From positions 1,364,001-1,428,000 of the forward strand of contig JAMWBK010000002.1 of the NCBI GenBank assembly GCA_029953675.1: DNA of 64,000 nt. The letters are read 5' to 3'. A program made the position numbers and the translations under genes. Positions 1 to 10,702 of this stretch are shown here, piece by piece (within the stretch, counting starts at the first letter, position 1; each line of letters begins with the position of its first letter). The notes beneath the pieces are model-generated. The model had not been told where the DNA came from, did no database searches, and worked only from the letters and a program-made list of their open reading frames with translations. The DNA is from Rhodosorus marinus. Taxonomy: Eukaryota > Rhodophyta > Stylonematophyceae > Stylonematales > Stylonemataceae.

Positions 1-94
1 GTCACGTCTGTGAGAAGGTCATTCTTGTTTTATTGAAGAAGCTCGGCTGTGGCTTATTCCTTGCTCCTTTTTTTTCTTCGCTGTTTCGTAACAG

Positions 95-2245
95 CTGTTT
101 GAAAATAGCAAGGACAATTTTGACGAGGACTTTGACGAGATAGGAGAGCTTGGAAAAGGCGCTTTTGGAGTATGTATTCTGTGCAAGGACAGACAAACTC
201 AGCAGACCTATGCTGTGAAAAAGGTTCTCAAAGGTACGTCAAGCACTGGATAAGCTGTACATGTCCACAGACCACAACCAATTGAAATCCTTGAGTGAAT
301 CCGCAGGGAGGCTGATTTCGGACTCTATGCGACTCGTCGTCATTACCGAAGTGAAAATCCAGAGTCACCTGAAAGGTCATAAGAACATTGTTCAGATTCT
401 TGATACTTACGAAGACGGTGAATATGTATATATTGTGCAAGAGTTGTGTGAAGGAGGGGATCTGTTTGATCACTTGATTGCTAAAGGTAGAAGCTGCCAC
501 ATTTTGTCAGTTTCCTTCTTCAAGCCGTCGAAGGGCTAGTTTCGCGGAGCGTCAAAACTAACTTGTCATTACGAAAAACAATGCTCAGGTCGTTACTCAG
601 AGAGGGACTCGGCAGATTTGTGTAGAGCGATGCTTATGGCTGTTGAGCACTGCCATAAGAGTGGTGTGTCAGGCGCAGTATCAAGTGGTTGCTTCGGGGA
701 GCAACGTGTTCTCTAACTTGCCAAACGTACTTTGTGTCTTTTTTGTTATAGGTGTGATGCACAGGGACTTGAAACCGGATAACTTTCTGTTTAGCTTTGA
801 AGAACCAAATTCGAAGGATGCGTTATTAAAAACTGCCGATTTTGGACTGTCGTGTTTCCACACACCCGGTACACGGGAGAGTCAACCATGTGGCACCCCC
901 ACGTACATAGCGCCTGAAGTGATCCGCAAGGACTACGATGAGAAAGCGGACATATGGTCCGTAGGTGAGCTTTTTGAGACTTATCTCTCCCTGGATGCAT
1001 GATGTGATTGTTTACTCACGAGACAACAATTTGCTGCGCAATAGGAGTCATCTTGTACATAATGCTAAGTGGAAAAATGCCCTTCTATGGACGAACCGAC
1101 ACGGACTGCCTCCGATCCACTCTCCGCGGTCGATACTCGTTCCAGCATCGGAACTGGCAAACAGTTTCTGATGAAGCGAAAGAGATCGTGGACGCTATGC
1201 TGAGGTACAACCCCAGTGATCGACCTTCAGCCACGGAACTGTTAGGTACGCTGGTTGTTCATACGCAAGCAGTGCTTGTTTTTCGCGCACCTATCTTTGT
1301 TCCGTGGTTGGCTCACCAGAACTTAAACCTCTTTCCGATTAGAATACTCCTGGATCCGTGGAAATGCTTCTACGAAGCCTTTGGTTCAGTCCGTTATAGA
1401 TAACATGAAGCAGTTTTCAAACATGAACAAATTGAAAAAGCGTGCGATGCAGATCATGGCTGAGAGCACGAAACTGCCCAACCTACATGAGGTGAAGAAG
1501 GTTCGTTTCAGCTGTAACAGACCGCCTGGGTTTTAGTCAAGCCGTGTGTATTCCTCTAAACGCGAAGCGCCGCTTCATATCTCAGGCTTTTCGGGAGATG
1601 GACAGGGATGGAAGTGGGACAATCACGGTGGACGAAATGAGAGATGCATTGGAAGCGGTAAACAAGAACTTCTCAGAAGAATACTTTGAGAAACTCTGGG
1701 ATACTTACGATGTCGATGGTACGTAGACAGTGACGGCCTCTTCTTACGTATAGATATAGCTACCTGGGTAAGTTCGCTTTGTGAAGATTCCAATGTTTCC
1801 ACACTCATCGTATTGGAACTACTTAATCACAGGTGATGGCGTAATCGATTACACAGAGTTCCTCACCGCCACTTCGCAGCTGAACAAGCTTTTGACCGCG
1901 GAGAACATGGAGAAAGCGTTCAAGGAGATCGATAAGGATGGTAGCGGAACGATCACTGTTAGTGAGGTGAGAAACATGCTCGAGATCCAATACATAATTT
2001 TGACCCCGCAAATAGAAGTCTCTTATCAGAAGCTGGTACTCTTCGGGACCCCTTAGATTAAGGAAGCGCTCAAGAACTTTAACTGCGACAACCAAATGTT
2101 TGAGCAAATCATGGCAGAAGCCGATAAGAACAAGGACGGCGTAATCGATTATGATGAGTTTGAGGAAATGATGCAAAAGCGTGAAGACCTCCACGTGGCT
2201 GCAGATGAGCTAAAGGGATTACTAAATATTTCAGACCTTGAGTAA
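95..2245 (+). CDS. Calcium-dependent protein kinase (CDPK), 5' partial
   Basis: Serine/threonine kinase fused to a calmodulin-like domain; family members phosphorylate targets when calcium binds the EF hands. Nine exons join in frame (95-233, 271-486, 589-663, 752-964, 1045-1245, 1343-1500, 1586-1718, 1833-1966, 2057-2245) for 485 residues. Visible are the glycine loop GELGKGAFG, AVKK, HRDLKPDN, DFG and the GTPTYIAPE segment, then a junction region with VIDNMKQFSNMNKLKK, typical of the CDPK autoinhibitory linker. Four canonical EF loops follow: DRDGSGTITVDE, DVDGDGVIDYTE, DKDGSGTITVSE and DKNKDGVIDYDE. The start codon and any N-terminal variable or acylated region lie before the exon at 95 or outside the window. 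The first ~25 residues of exon 2 (271-350) have no clear kinase counterpart, so its 5' splice site may be further downstream. It converges on the RUS gene. Confidence 0.9.
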
Positions 2246-2612
2246 AATCAGTGCCGCTGCGTGCGGAAAGCGCAGCTTGAGAGATGCTCTGAAGACCGGT
2301 ATTAGTGCCGTCAAAGTTGCTCTAGAATAGGAATCAAAAATTGACCCGCCCTTCCAACGCGCAACGCTACCGACGAGTTCAAAACAAACCTCACGGAAAA
2401 TGAGATTGATAGCTTTATCTTTCAAGTACTCGGGACCTTTCCGACATCAACCTTATGTTAGTGAAGGGACGACTCATCTGAGTTCCCTTTGTACAAGCTC
2501 TTTGCAAACTGTTAATCATCGATTGCAGCAAGCACCCATCCGGCGCTCGATTAGAGTCCGCTTTTGATTATAAATCCAACTCTCCACAATCGACAGAGAT
2601 AATCCATACAAG
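2246..2612. other. Convergent intergenic spacer
   Basis: Spacer between the stop codons of the CDPK (+) and RUS (-) genes. It must hold both 3' UTRs. No ORF with recognisable similarity and no repeat were seen. Confidence 0.6.
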
Positions 2613-4573
2613 TTACCACGAACAACGACGTTTTAAGGTCGTGTAAAGAAGCTGCTCCGTATTCCATCCCGCGTTCTTAGCTGCATCCAAAAAGGGCCTA
2701 ATTTCCTGGTCAGCTTTTCCTTTTGCTTCGGAGATGGTTTCAAAAGTTACACCTTTTTCTTGTCTCAGGTAGCCAAGGGTGAGCATCGATCGCAGTATGT
2801 CCCTGCTCCTTGCGTCCTCGTGTATCACAATTTTGCATTGCTACAACGACAGCAGAACCGAATTTTAGAGGACCTGGCAACGGCTTCAATGGATTGCCCT
2901 TGGTGCATTTGCTAACCTTTCCCGGGCAGGGTTTACCCTTCTTCGACTTGCAGCCGATTAGGAACTTTTCCTTCCTGAAGATTTCCATATATCGTCTCCA
3001 CTCGTCTTTGGTGGTTACAATCTCTAGCAAGCCTGTGAAGGTCACCCCGTCTTCCCCGATAAGAGGCCGAAGCATAATACGCTCTCGTCGGCTGATGGTG
3101 TGCGGTGTGGGCATGGTCCCCTTGCTGGTATACTCATCGACAATCAGCCCCGTGCGTTGAGGGTTCAGATTCCGGAAAACAACCTAACGTATGGTGATTG
3201 AGTCACAGGCGGTTAGGACTACGCCCCCCAAAATGCTACGTCTCGTCAATTTGAAGGACAAGTGTACCACTCGCAACTCCTGGTGTATTGCAGCGATGTC
3301 CAAAAGCGAAAGGAGCGTGAAAGCGGTGACAATGCTTCTCATCTTAGTCCCGATTACCTTGCTCAGGCTAATACCGAGGCCCATCCCAATCAGTTCAGCA
3401 ATTACGATCTGCGCCTCCCCTTTCGCGGTAATATCTCCAATATTATCTCGTTTCCTTCCAAAACTCCTGTTCCACAGCATGGCAGTATCAGATATACAAA
3501 ACCCTCCTCTCGTCAGCAAGAAGCGTCAAGCACAGTGAGGTAAAAACCAAGAAAAAAAACGGCAACCAGGCCAAAGCCGGAATCCGCGCGCTACCGCTTG
3601 CCAGAGCAGCTGGTTCGACCTTAACAAAGTGTGCTATGGATCAAGGACCTGCCAAAAAAGCTGTTTTCGTTGCCTTACCGATACATCGCATTCCTGGTTG
3701 CAGTTGCTGTTAGCCATGAGACTTGTTTGAACGTAATGGCCATGGTCGCGAAGAAAAGGAAGCTGCTGGGGAATACTTGAGTGAGAATCTCCATCGCATT
3801 TCCCAAACTGTAGACCAAGGCTGAGTTAAATCTCCACCGCTTTGGATCAACGTCAAAATCCTTTCCCTTTGTGCCCGCCCATAGCATCTTCCCCACTCGC
3901 CCGAACCCATTCTTCAACACCCACGCAATTGCCGCAGCCTGACAGAAACAGACGGTGAGGAACCTTTCTAGCTACTGATGTACATAGCTTGCTTCAAGGG
4001 GTGTGCGGGCAGGGGCTTACCTGATTGTTTGCACCAGACTTCAATCCGAGGGCAAGGATTAAAGATTGCGTGCCAAGAACATTCACTGTCGCGGAGATGA
4101 TGCGCTGCACGAAGCGGATTGCCGTGAAGTGGTAGTAGTCGGGAGATACATCATCGGGAAGGAACAAGCGCCTGAGCTGTTCGTACTTGTGTTTAAGCCA
4201 TTGTGCAAGCTCCTCCTGTCAAGGCGTGTCCATCGAAGTGTGCGTTTGTCAGTACAATGCACTGGGAGAAGAGTTGGGCGCACTTGCATCGCACCTCCGG
4301 CGAATTCGTGCTAGTCAAGAAAAGTTGACCTGAATCCTCATCCCACGCTAAGGACCTTCTCTTGGATCCGTTGAGGTCATATGCGGCAACAGTTGCAAGG
4401 CCAACGCTCGCCAAGAACGGGGATGGAACAGCGCCTATTCTCGTTGACGATACACGGTTTTTGGAGAACCGGCTACTTGATGCTTTGGAGACTCTACTGT
4501 TTCTCATTTCCCACCGCAACCTTCGCGTTGACAGGCACCCGACACGCAGCTCTCGTTTAAACAATGCGGCTAC
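2613..4573 (-). CDS. RUS/DUF647 family protein (ROOT UV-B SENSITIVE-like)
   Basis: The RUS family includes plant RUS1-RUS6 and animal C16orf58. RUS1/RUS2 act in early seedling UV-B responses and auxin distribution; the biochemical function is unsettled. Exons on the minus strand include 4573-4295, 4215-4021, 3938-3679, one from 3466, and a last part ending with TAA at 2613. Conserved family blocks are visible in order: LRRLFLPDDVSPDYY, a region ending LGTQSLILALGLKSG, WVLKNGFGRVGKMLWAG, DPKRWRFNSALVYSLGNAME, FPSSFLFFATMA, DITAKGEAQIVIAELIGMG, NLNPQRTGLIVDEY, and a C-terminal DAAKNAGWNTEQ that matches the family's final helix. All checked splice phases agree, so the domain appears intact at about 490 residues. 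No start codon with a private promoter is evident: the first exon opens after a good acceptor (tttctag), and the upstream photolyase-like exons splice into it in frame. Confidence 0.82.
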
Positions 4574-4629
4574 CTAGAAACGTTAAAAAGAATGACGTGT
4601 TTAACGGCCACGGTCATTGCCTCCAGAAG

Positions 4630-5623
4630 CTATGATGTAGTCCATACCCCGAGCTCTCCTTGGGCTATCGCTGCGTGCTCATAGGGTGTACTAGCAGAAA
4701 GAAGAATTTTCTTCAAGCGAAGCAGGCTTTTTCGTTCACAGAGGCTTCCGCGGTAAGTTGGTTGCTGGGCAGAGAGCGAACAGCGCGCCATCTCCGGAGG
4801 AGGGGGCGGCAACCTTTTCGGTGAATCTGCCGACGGCAAAGTTGCCGGCATTGGGGGAAGGCGAACCTCCCTGCATCCTGCAAGACCAAGAACAGAGGAT
4901 GAGTACCCCGCGTTTGAGAAACAGGGACAATCGTTCAATGGGAACGAGTAACACTTGCGAACGCGCCGGCGGTAGTCGACAAACATATTGTTCACTTACC
5001 AGTGTTGAGGTGAAGTTTTTCGTTGTTAGAGTGTTGGTTCATCAAAATCGTTACACTTGGCAATAACATCGCGTATTGGCGGAGAACTAAGCCAGGGCTG
5101 CTGGAAATGCCTATCCACAAATTGGATCCTCTGGCCCTAAGGGCATCCCTCAGATATGTTGCACAAGAAAGGGCGCCCAGAAAATCGCGATCCGCGGCAT
5201 CGAGGACACAAATCGGAATACAGTGCTTGTAATTCTAATTCAAGGTTCAAGGTTCCAGATTCGTAAGCTTCCTTAAACTTGGTCAAAAAGGGCCGAATCT
5301 GCCCCGCTCACCGTGCTAGCACTGAAAGCCGGATTATCATGCAGCCTCAAGTCGCCAATTCTTAAATAAACAATACAAGCATCCGCGGATCGGCGACTAC
5401 TGCTTCTTCCATCAACATTTGGTAGCTTTTGACGCTGCCATTCCCTGCTGGGCTCCGTTAGGATCCGATTTCTAGGTCTACGAGGCAGGTGCGATTGGAA
5501 AAGGCTCGAGCGATTTCGATTCCGTCCCGAATCAAATTGTGCGCAGACGCCGCTCGCCCCACTTCCATAGATCGGAGCTGGTGGGGCGAAAGCAAAGTCA
5601 TGAGTACTTGAGCAGGAAGGCAT
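4630..5623 (-). CDS. Photolyase/cryptochrome N-terminal (antenna-side) domain, no FAD domain
   Basis: Exon 1 (5623-5279) starts with about 70 residues rich in S, R and P, compatible with an organelle transit peptide. It then reads CIVYLRIGDLRLHDNPAF, the signature first strand and helix of the photolyase alpha/beta domain. After a 44-bp intron, exon 2 (5234-5000) gives HCIPICVLDAADRDF and YLRDALRARGSNLWIGIS, matching the 'DLR..L..RG..L' segment of cry-DASH-like proteins. Exon 3 (from 4877) is proline-rich and either stops at TAG 4630 or donates at 4647 into the RUS gene. The FAD-binding helical domain (~300 residues) is absent. The 122-bp intron 4999-4878 contains FVDYRRRVRKC in another frame, which resembles the cry-DASH linker. 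This may therefore be a degenerating photolyase rather than a designed half-domain. The start at 5623 has an in-frame stop just upstream. Confidence 0.5.
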
Positions 5624-7977
5624 TTAGATGCTCTCCGCCAAACAACCCGTCGGTTGAGAGCTCCTGAAGACCTTGGAAGCCAAGCACAACCGACGAAGAG
5701 AACCACAAGAAGAAAAATTTCAATACATACCCCAACGCTCTCTTCGGTGGATAGCGAATCCTTCAAAGAACAATGGGTCCCGATCTCAATTCACAAGAAC
5801 AATTGCATTCCCATCTGGACCGATTCCAGACTACCAATACATATATATACACAATATATATATAACACTGACGACCCATTGCATCGAAAACACCGTTCCC
5901 CTACCTGTCTCAAACCAGACCGCACTCCGACCACAGAAACATTATCAAACGTAGCAAAACATCACGAGAGCATCGACCATATCCTCCAGTCCGAGACCAA
6001 CTAGTCCAAAAGAAAAAAAAAAAGGCACACAACCCAAACCCGGCTCACCAAACCAGAAACCAACAACCACTCAACCAAAACAACCTATCAACGAACAGAA
6101 CCCCCCCAAACCCTAGAAAATCAGGCTTCACGATCTCCCACAAAACCAAAACCATAAATCAACGATGTGCTTATCTCAAGTTCTACCATAGCCAACTTCG
6201 TCCCGTCGCTCTCTCGAAAGCTTATCCCTTTCCTCCCCTTCCACTCCCTTATTCAACGTGGACGACAACACACCTTTAAGAGGCCAAAAATCCCACTGCT
6301 AATCGGCGTTCCAACAGATCGTCACTACCAAAAAAAAGTTCAAGCAAAACATGGCAAACTGCCTTCCTTCTCCATGACCACAACCGATCGAAACTGCTCA
6401 AAAAACCCAACAACTCTCCTTCAGCGGCCCACCCGTACCTTTTACTAAAACAGAAGCTCTCTACAAAGTATCTAGGCTTATACGAAACGAACAGGCCGCT
6501 AAAATTAAACCTCAAAATGTTTTTTGTATCGTTAGTATTTTCTGGTTTACAGTGTGTAGCTGTATAAGTCCCTGATTCGAGTCATCCATATATCAATCAA
6601 TTAGTGTATCTGATATTTATTGAAATATCGTAATATGATGTTAAATGACTGAATTATGGTATGACACTTTGTTGGGCCTGGCGAGAGCGCGTTGAAACAT
6701 TGTTGTAGAATCGAGCGATGGTGCTTTTCTACTATTTTAGAGCAATAGGTTTCTTAATTTTGGATGATTTTGTTAGATATGGATCATTTGTAGTTTAAGA
6801 AACTTTTCAGCTTCTTTTTAAGCCGCCAAAAATACAGATTTAGGGTTTGGGGGGGGACGACATCTTAAGGCCGAAATGGTTTGTCGTCTTTCGAGTACCC
6901 CCCTGCCATCTCACTTGCACCGTTAGCAATCTAGAGTTCGAGTAAGAAAAAATGTAGAATGAAAATAATTGTTCGAGAATCGGAACCCCTGTATTTTGCT
7001 CGGTGGTCGTATTAGTCAATTGCTGCGTCCGAAAATTGAGTTTGTTCAATTGTATATTCACACGTGTCCTAAGCGAAACTCTGATGATATTAGGTTTACA
7101 TAGAAAGTCCTTCTCTCCGCTCAGCCTTAATAACTTCATTTTTGGTGTGTCACGCGTACCAATTCCTGGGAACAGATTGTGAAGGAAAGGCGTGGTTGAT
7201 CACTGTATTGGCCCGAATGTCGCGTTCGAGTACTCTCTCTTCCCGTTTCCAGTGTGGCTGGATATACGAGTCGGAATCTGAGGAACATAAATAACAAAAC
7301 GCCAAGCATGGCCGTAGACATCGCTTATCTGCTCTCCGTCAACGAAGTTTCATTCACTACAATACTCAGAACGTGCATTCATCACTGTCCTCTGCTCCCG
7401 GCCCAGCGTATCGCTTCCAACTCCCAACCCCCCCAATCTCCCCAAACGACGTCTTCTAATTTTTCGTATATACATTAATAAATTAATGTATAAATAAGAT
7501 TTCTCCCTTTTTCCTTTGAATTCATATATTCAAAAGTAATGAGGAAAAACTAGGCATTTGTGACGATTCTAAAAGTAGACCAACATCGTGCTTAAAAATG
7601 GCTCCTAATGGCACGCTGTGGAAACTGAACCTTTTTTTGTGATAGAAGTTTTCTTCCTGAAGAAGGTCGGGTTTGGTTGGGGGCTGTGCGTTTCCCATTG
7701 AAACGCCTTTTTTAGCGAAGAGAGGTGGGGGGGTAAGCGGGGGGGGGGGGCGGGAGGGGGAAGCAGGAGGACGAGGAATTGCTGGAAGCGACGATTAAGA
7801 GAGGTTGTTTTCGGTTTACGCTTGGGAATATTTTTCTGGGCTGGGGTTTGTGAGGACTGGATTGAGTAGCGGGTGTGCGTTTGATCAATCTTGGTAGATC
7901 GTCGGGAAGGGGGTGAGACGTGCGGTAGATGAGGGTGGATGTGGAGACTTGTTCTTCTCGATTGATGAAGTGTTACG
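5624..7977. other. Divergent intergenic region (photolyase/RUS and PP4C)
   Basis: About 2.35 kb with no supported gene. It holds a (TA)-rich stretch near 5838-5871, an A-run near 6010, an AT-rich core (6450-7140), and from about 7715 a strongly purine-rich plus strand with a long G-run (7738-7750) leading to the PP4C start codon. The long minus-strand ORF over 7605-8198 is the reverse complement of this leader and of PP4C exon 1. Confidence 0.6.
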
Positions 7978-9433
7978 ATGTCAATCGAGGAGTTGGACAA
8001 ATGGATTGAACAACTGAAGAGGTGTGAGTATTTGACTGAGGCTGAGGTTAAGGTCTTATGTAACCGTGCACGAGAAATTCTTGTGGAAGAATCCAATATA
8101 CAAAAGATTGAGGCTCCAGTTACAGTACGTGCCGCATAAATCTGTCTGAACTTGTTTCTCGGATAACCTTGAAATACTGAGCGGGCTGGTTCCCTCACGA
8201 TCGAGCCTTAAAAAACCATGTTGAATTCTCAGCGGCGTGAACTGTTTTCCTTTGTTCGTTTAGATTGCTGGAGATATTCACGGACAGTTTTATGATTTAC
8301 TGGAGCTATTGAAAGTTGGTGGGCCGCCACCAGAAACCAGATACTTGTTTATGGGGGACTTTGTTGATCGAGGCTTTTATTCGGTGGAAACGTTTCTGCT
8401 GTTGCTTGCAATGAAGGTTTGACTATCTTTGCCTATCTTTCTTCGCTGAAGCTGATTCCCGTGGTTCACTTCGCTTCGTACTTATGCGTTCCTTCTGTCT
8501 ATTCATCCCGTCGTTGCAGGTACGATGGCCAGACCAAGTGACGCTCATTCGCGGAAATCATGAAAGCAGGCAGATCACTCAGGTCTACGGCTTCTACGAT
8601 GAGTGCGTGCGCAAGTACGGAACTGTGAACGTTTGGCGGTAAGTTGATCAGTGGTAAAACCGCTTTTCCGCGGCTCACTCTCACAGCGTCTTGCGGCCAC
8701 GAGTCCTTGTCGACAACGGATGACTTCCTTTTGGGAGGATGGCAACGAAGACTCTACCCTCTCTCACTAATGTTAATCTTACTTTTTCTGAATACGCGAA
8801 CACAGATATTGCACGGAAGTGTTTGACTACCTGAGCCTGGGAGCGCTGATCAATGGGAAGGTTTTCTGCGTACACGGAGGTCTCTCCCCAAGCATCAACA
8901 CTCTGGATGAGATTAGAGCCATTGATAGAAAGCAAGAGGTACCGCATGATGGTGCAATGTGCGACCTCATGTGGTCAGACCCTGAGGAGGTCGATGGTTG
9001 GGCTTGGAGTCCAAGAGGAGCCGTAAGTTGCAGCGTTGTCCAATCCTGAAGAGCAAACTTTGGTTGAGTGTATCAATCTAGTTTGTGATGAAGCCTCGCG
9101 AGTTCCGTTCTGATCATTCGTCGTTGCTGCTGCGGTTCTCATTATCAGGGTTATCTATTTGGGGAGGAAATTGTGAAACGTTTCAATCACGCGAATGGTC
9201 TTGAGCTAATCGCTCGTGCCCATCAACTGGTCATGGAAGGCTACAAGCTCATGTTCCATGATTCTCTCGTCACAGTATGGTCTGCACCAAACTACTGCTA
9301 CAGATGTGGCAATGTGGCAGCAGTGCTAGGGCTTGATGCGAATTTGCAAAAAAAGTTCACGGTTTTCAACGCGGCACCTCAGGATGGACGGAATGTTCCT
9401 TCCAAACGGCTGGCTCCAGAATACTTCCTCTAA
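7978..9433 (+). CDS. PP4C: Serine/threonine protein phosphatase 4 catalytic subunit
   Basis: Metal-dependent PPP-family phosphatase. PP4 acts with regulatory subunits in DNA-damage recovery, centrosome or microtubule control and signalling. Five exons (7978-8124, 8264-8416, 8520-8638, 8806-9022, 9149-9433) join in frame into 306 residues, the usual PP4C length. The start [19 protein letters not shown] matches plant PPX/animal PP4 N-termini more closely than PP2A or PP6. Metal and catalytic motifs are complete: [50 protein letters not shown]. It ends in YFL, the carboxymethylated leucine tail of the PP2A/PP4/PP6 group. A purine-rich leader precedes the start. Confidence 0.96.
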
Positions 9434-10078
9434 TACCAACTTCCCTGTTAACTAAGAAATGTAAGCAAGAATAACGTAACCCGCTAGGGGCGACAACCTA
9501 CGGAAATACTCAACAACGTGGTCTAAGATATTCTCATATCCGGTTCTGCCTGGAGAGTCGTTGCGGACTGTGTATAAGAGTTGGATGCGATGAGTATTGT
9601 AAACCTATATGTGTGAAGACAGGATGTCATCCCTTGAAATTCCAGGGTGTTGCAAGTCATCGCGACTCATTCCAAATTTGCCACCCACGAGATGCAAACA
9701 GAATGAATAGGCTTACCGCCAAACAACCTCCACCCAAGTAAACGCATGTCTCGGTCCTGGAACCAAACTTCATTCAAGGTGTCTTAAAGCCTAGATCAGT
9801 CAATCACAAACAAGCCGCCGGATCTAGAAATTCACACTCTAAACGGCTTCTGTCTGTTTAACATCCTCGTGGACAGCTGGTCAGGCTTTGATTGCCCGTC
9901 TTTGCTAATCAAACACACTTGCCGAAGCCCTCCGATATCAGCCGGTTCAAAGCCATGATGCTCTCCTCGGTGAAGAGGATGGGCATATTAGCACTTTGAT
10001 CTTCGTGGATTGCTCGGATGGTGGAGTGAGCAGATCGTAGAAGGTGGATTCATTGGAGTGATCATAGTAGAGATAAAG
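9434..10078. other. Intergenic spacer PP4C-EMC4
   Basis: 645 bp between two same-strand genes. It should contain the PP4C 3' UTR and the EMC4 promoter. No ORF, repeat or RNA gene was recognised. Confidence 0.5.
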
Positions 10079-10702
10079 ATGGGTAAGGAGACGCCATTGC
10101 CTCGTAAATGGGGCTTGAACTATCTTGACGAAGGTAGCACGGTAAGAAGTGGATTGGAAGGGAAGAAGAAAGAACTTGTTAAAGAGTTCTATAATCCGCC
10201 GGGTTGGAAGGATGAGAAGGAGCTGGACTCCTTGGTGAAGAAACTTCCAACGGAGGCTGCCCTCGAAAAAGGTAGTCAGCCCGCAAAGCTGTCCAAGGAA
10301 AAGGATCTTGAACGTCTTCGGGAGCTACAGAAGAACGTTTGGGTGGTAGCCTTCAGCCCGGGAAAAAATGTTCTGCTTACCGGTTTTATGCTCTTCGTTG
10401 CGGCTAGAGGCACGAACGTGTTTACGATCATGACAGTGATATCGATGCTCTTCATGCAGCTGAATGCAATTTCAAATATTAACAAAACTTTCTCGGCATC
10501 CCTCAGCGCTGATCCGAGACTGAACGACATTGCCGCTGCGCCCAAGCTCGTTTACGTCCTTCTTTGTTCCGTAGGACTCAGCATCGCTCTGTACAAAGGG
10601 TACGTTTTGGGGCTGCTTCCTCTGACTGAGTCAGATTGGCGTGGTTTGGTCAAGATCAGAACGCAGAACGAGAAGATCGGAGCCGCTTTTCGGATGAGTT
10701 AG
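10079..10702 (+). CDS. EMC4: ER membrane protein complex subunit 4
   Basis: EMC4 is a small membrane subunit of the ER insertase complex that places tail-anchored and multipass proteins into the ER. Single exon, 207 residues from the ATG at 10079. The in-frame ATG at 10010 would add 23 residues without family support, so the later one is chosen. The family core is visible: VWVVAFSPGKNVLLTGFMLF, a helix with MTVISMLFMQLNAISNINKTF, a last helix LVYVLLCSVGLSIALYKGY and the diagnostic GLLPLTESDW. The N-terminal ~80 residues are charged and cytosolic in known EMC4. Human EMC4 is 183 residues, so the length fits. Confidence 0.9.
   Translation: MGKETPLPRKWGLNYLDEGSTVRSGLEGKKKELVKEFYNPPGWKDEKELDSLVKKLPTEAALEKGSQPAKLSKEKDLERLRELQKNVWVVAFSPGKNVLLTGFMLFVAARGTNVFTIMTVISMLFMQLNAISNINKTFSASLSADPRLNDIAAAPKLVYVLLCSVGLSIALYKGYVLGLLPLTESDWRGLVKIRTQNEKIGAAFRMS

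Noticed and set aside
7605-8198. 197-codon minus-strand ORF
   Set aside because: Reverse complement of the purine-rich PP4C leader and exon 1; no family features.
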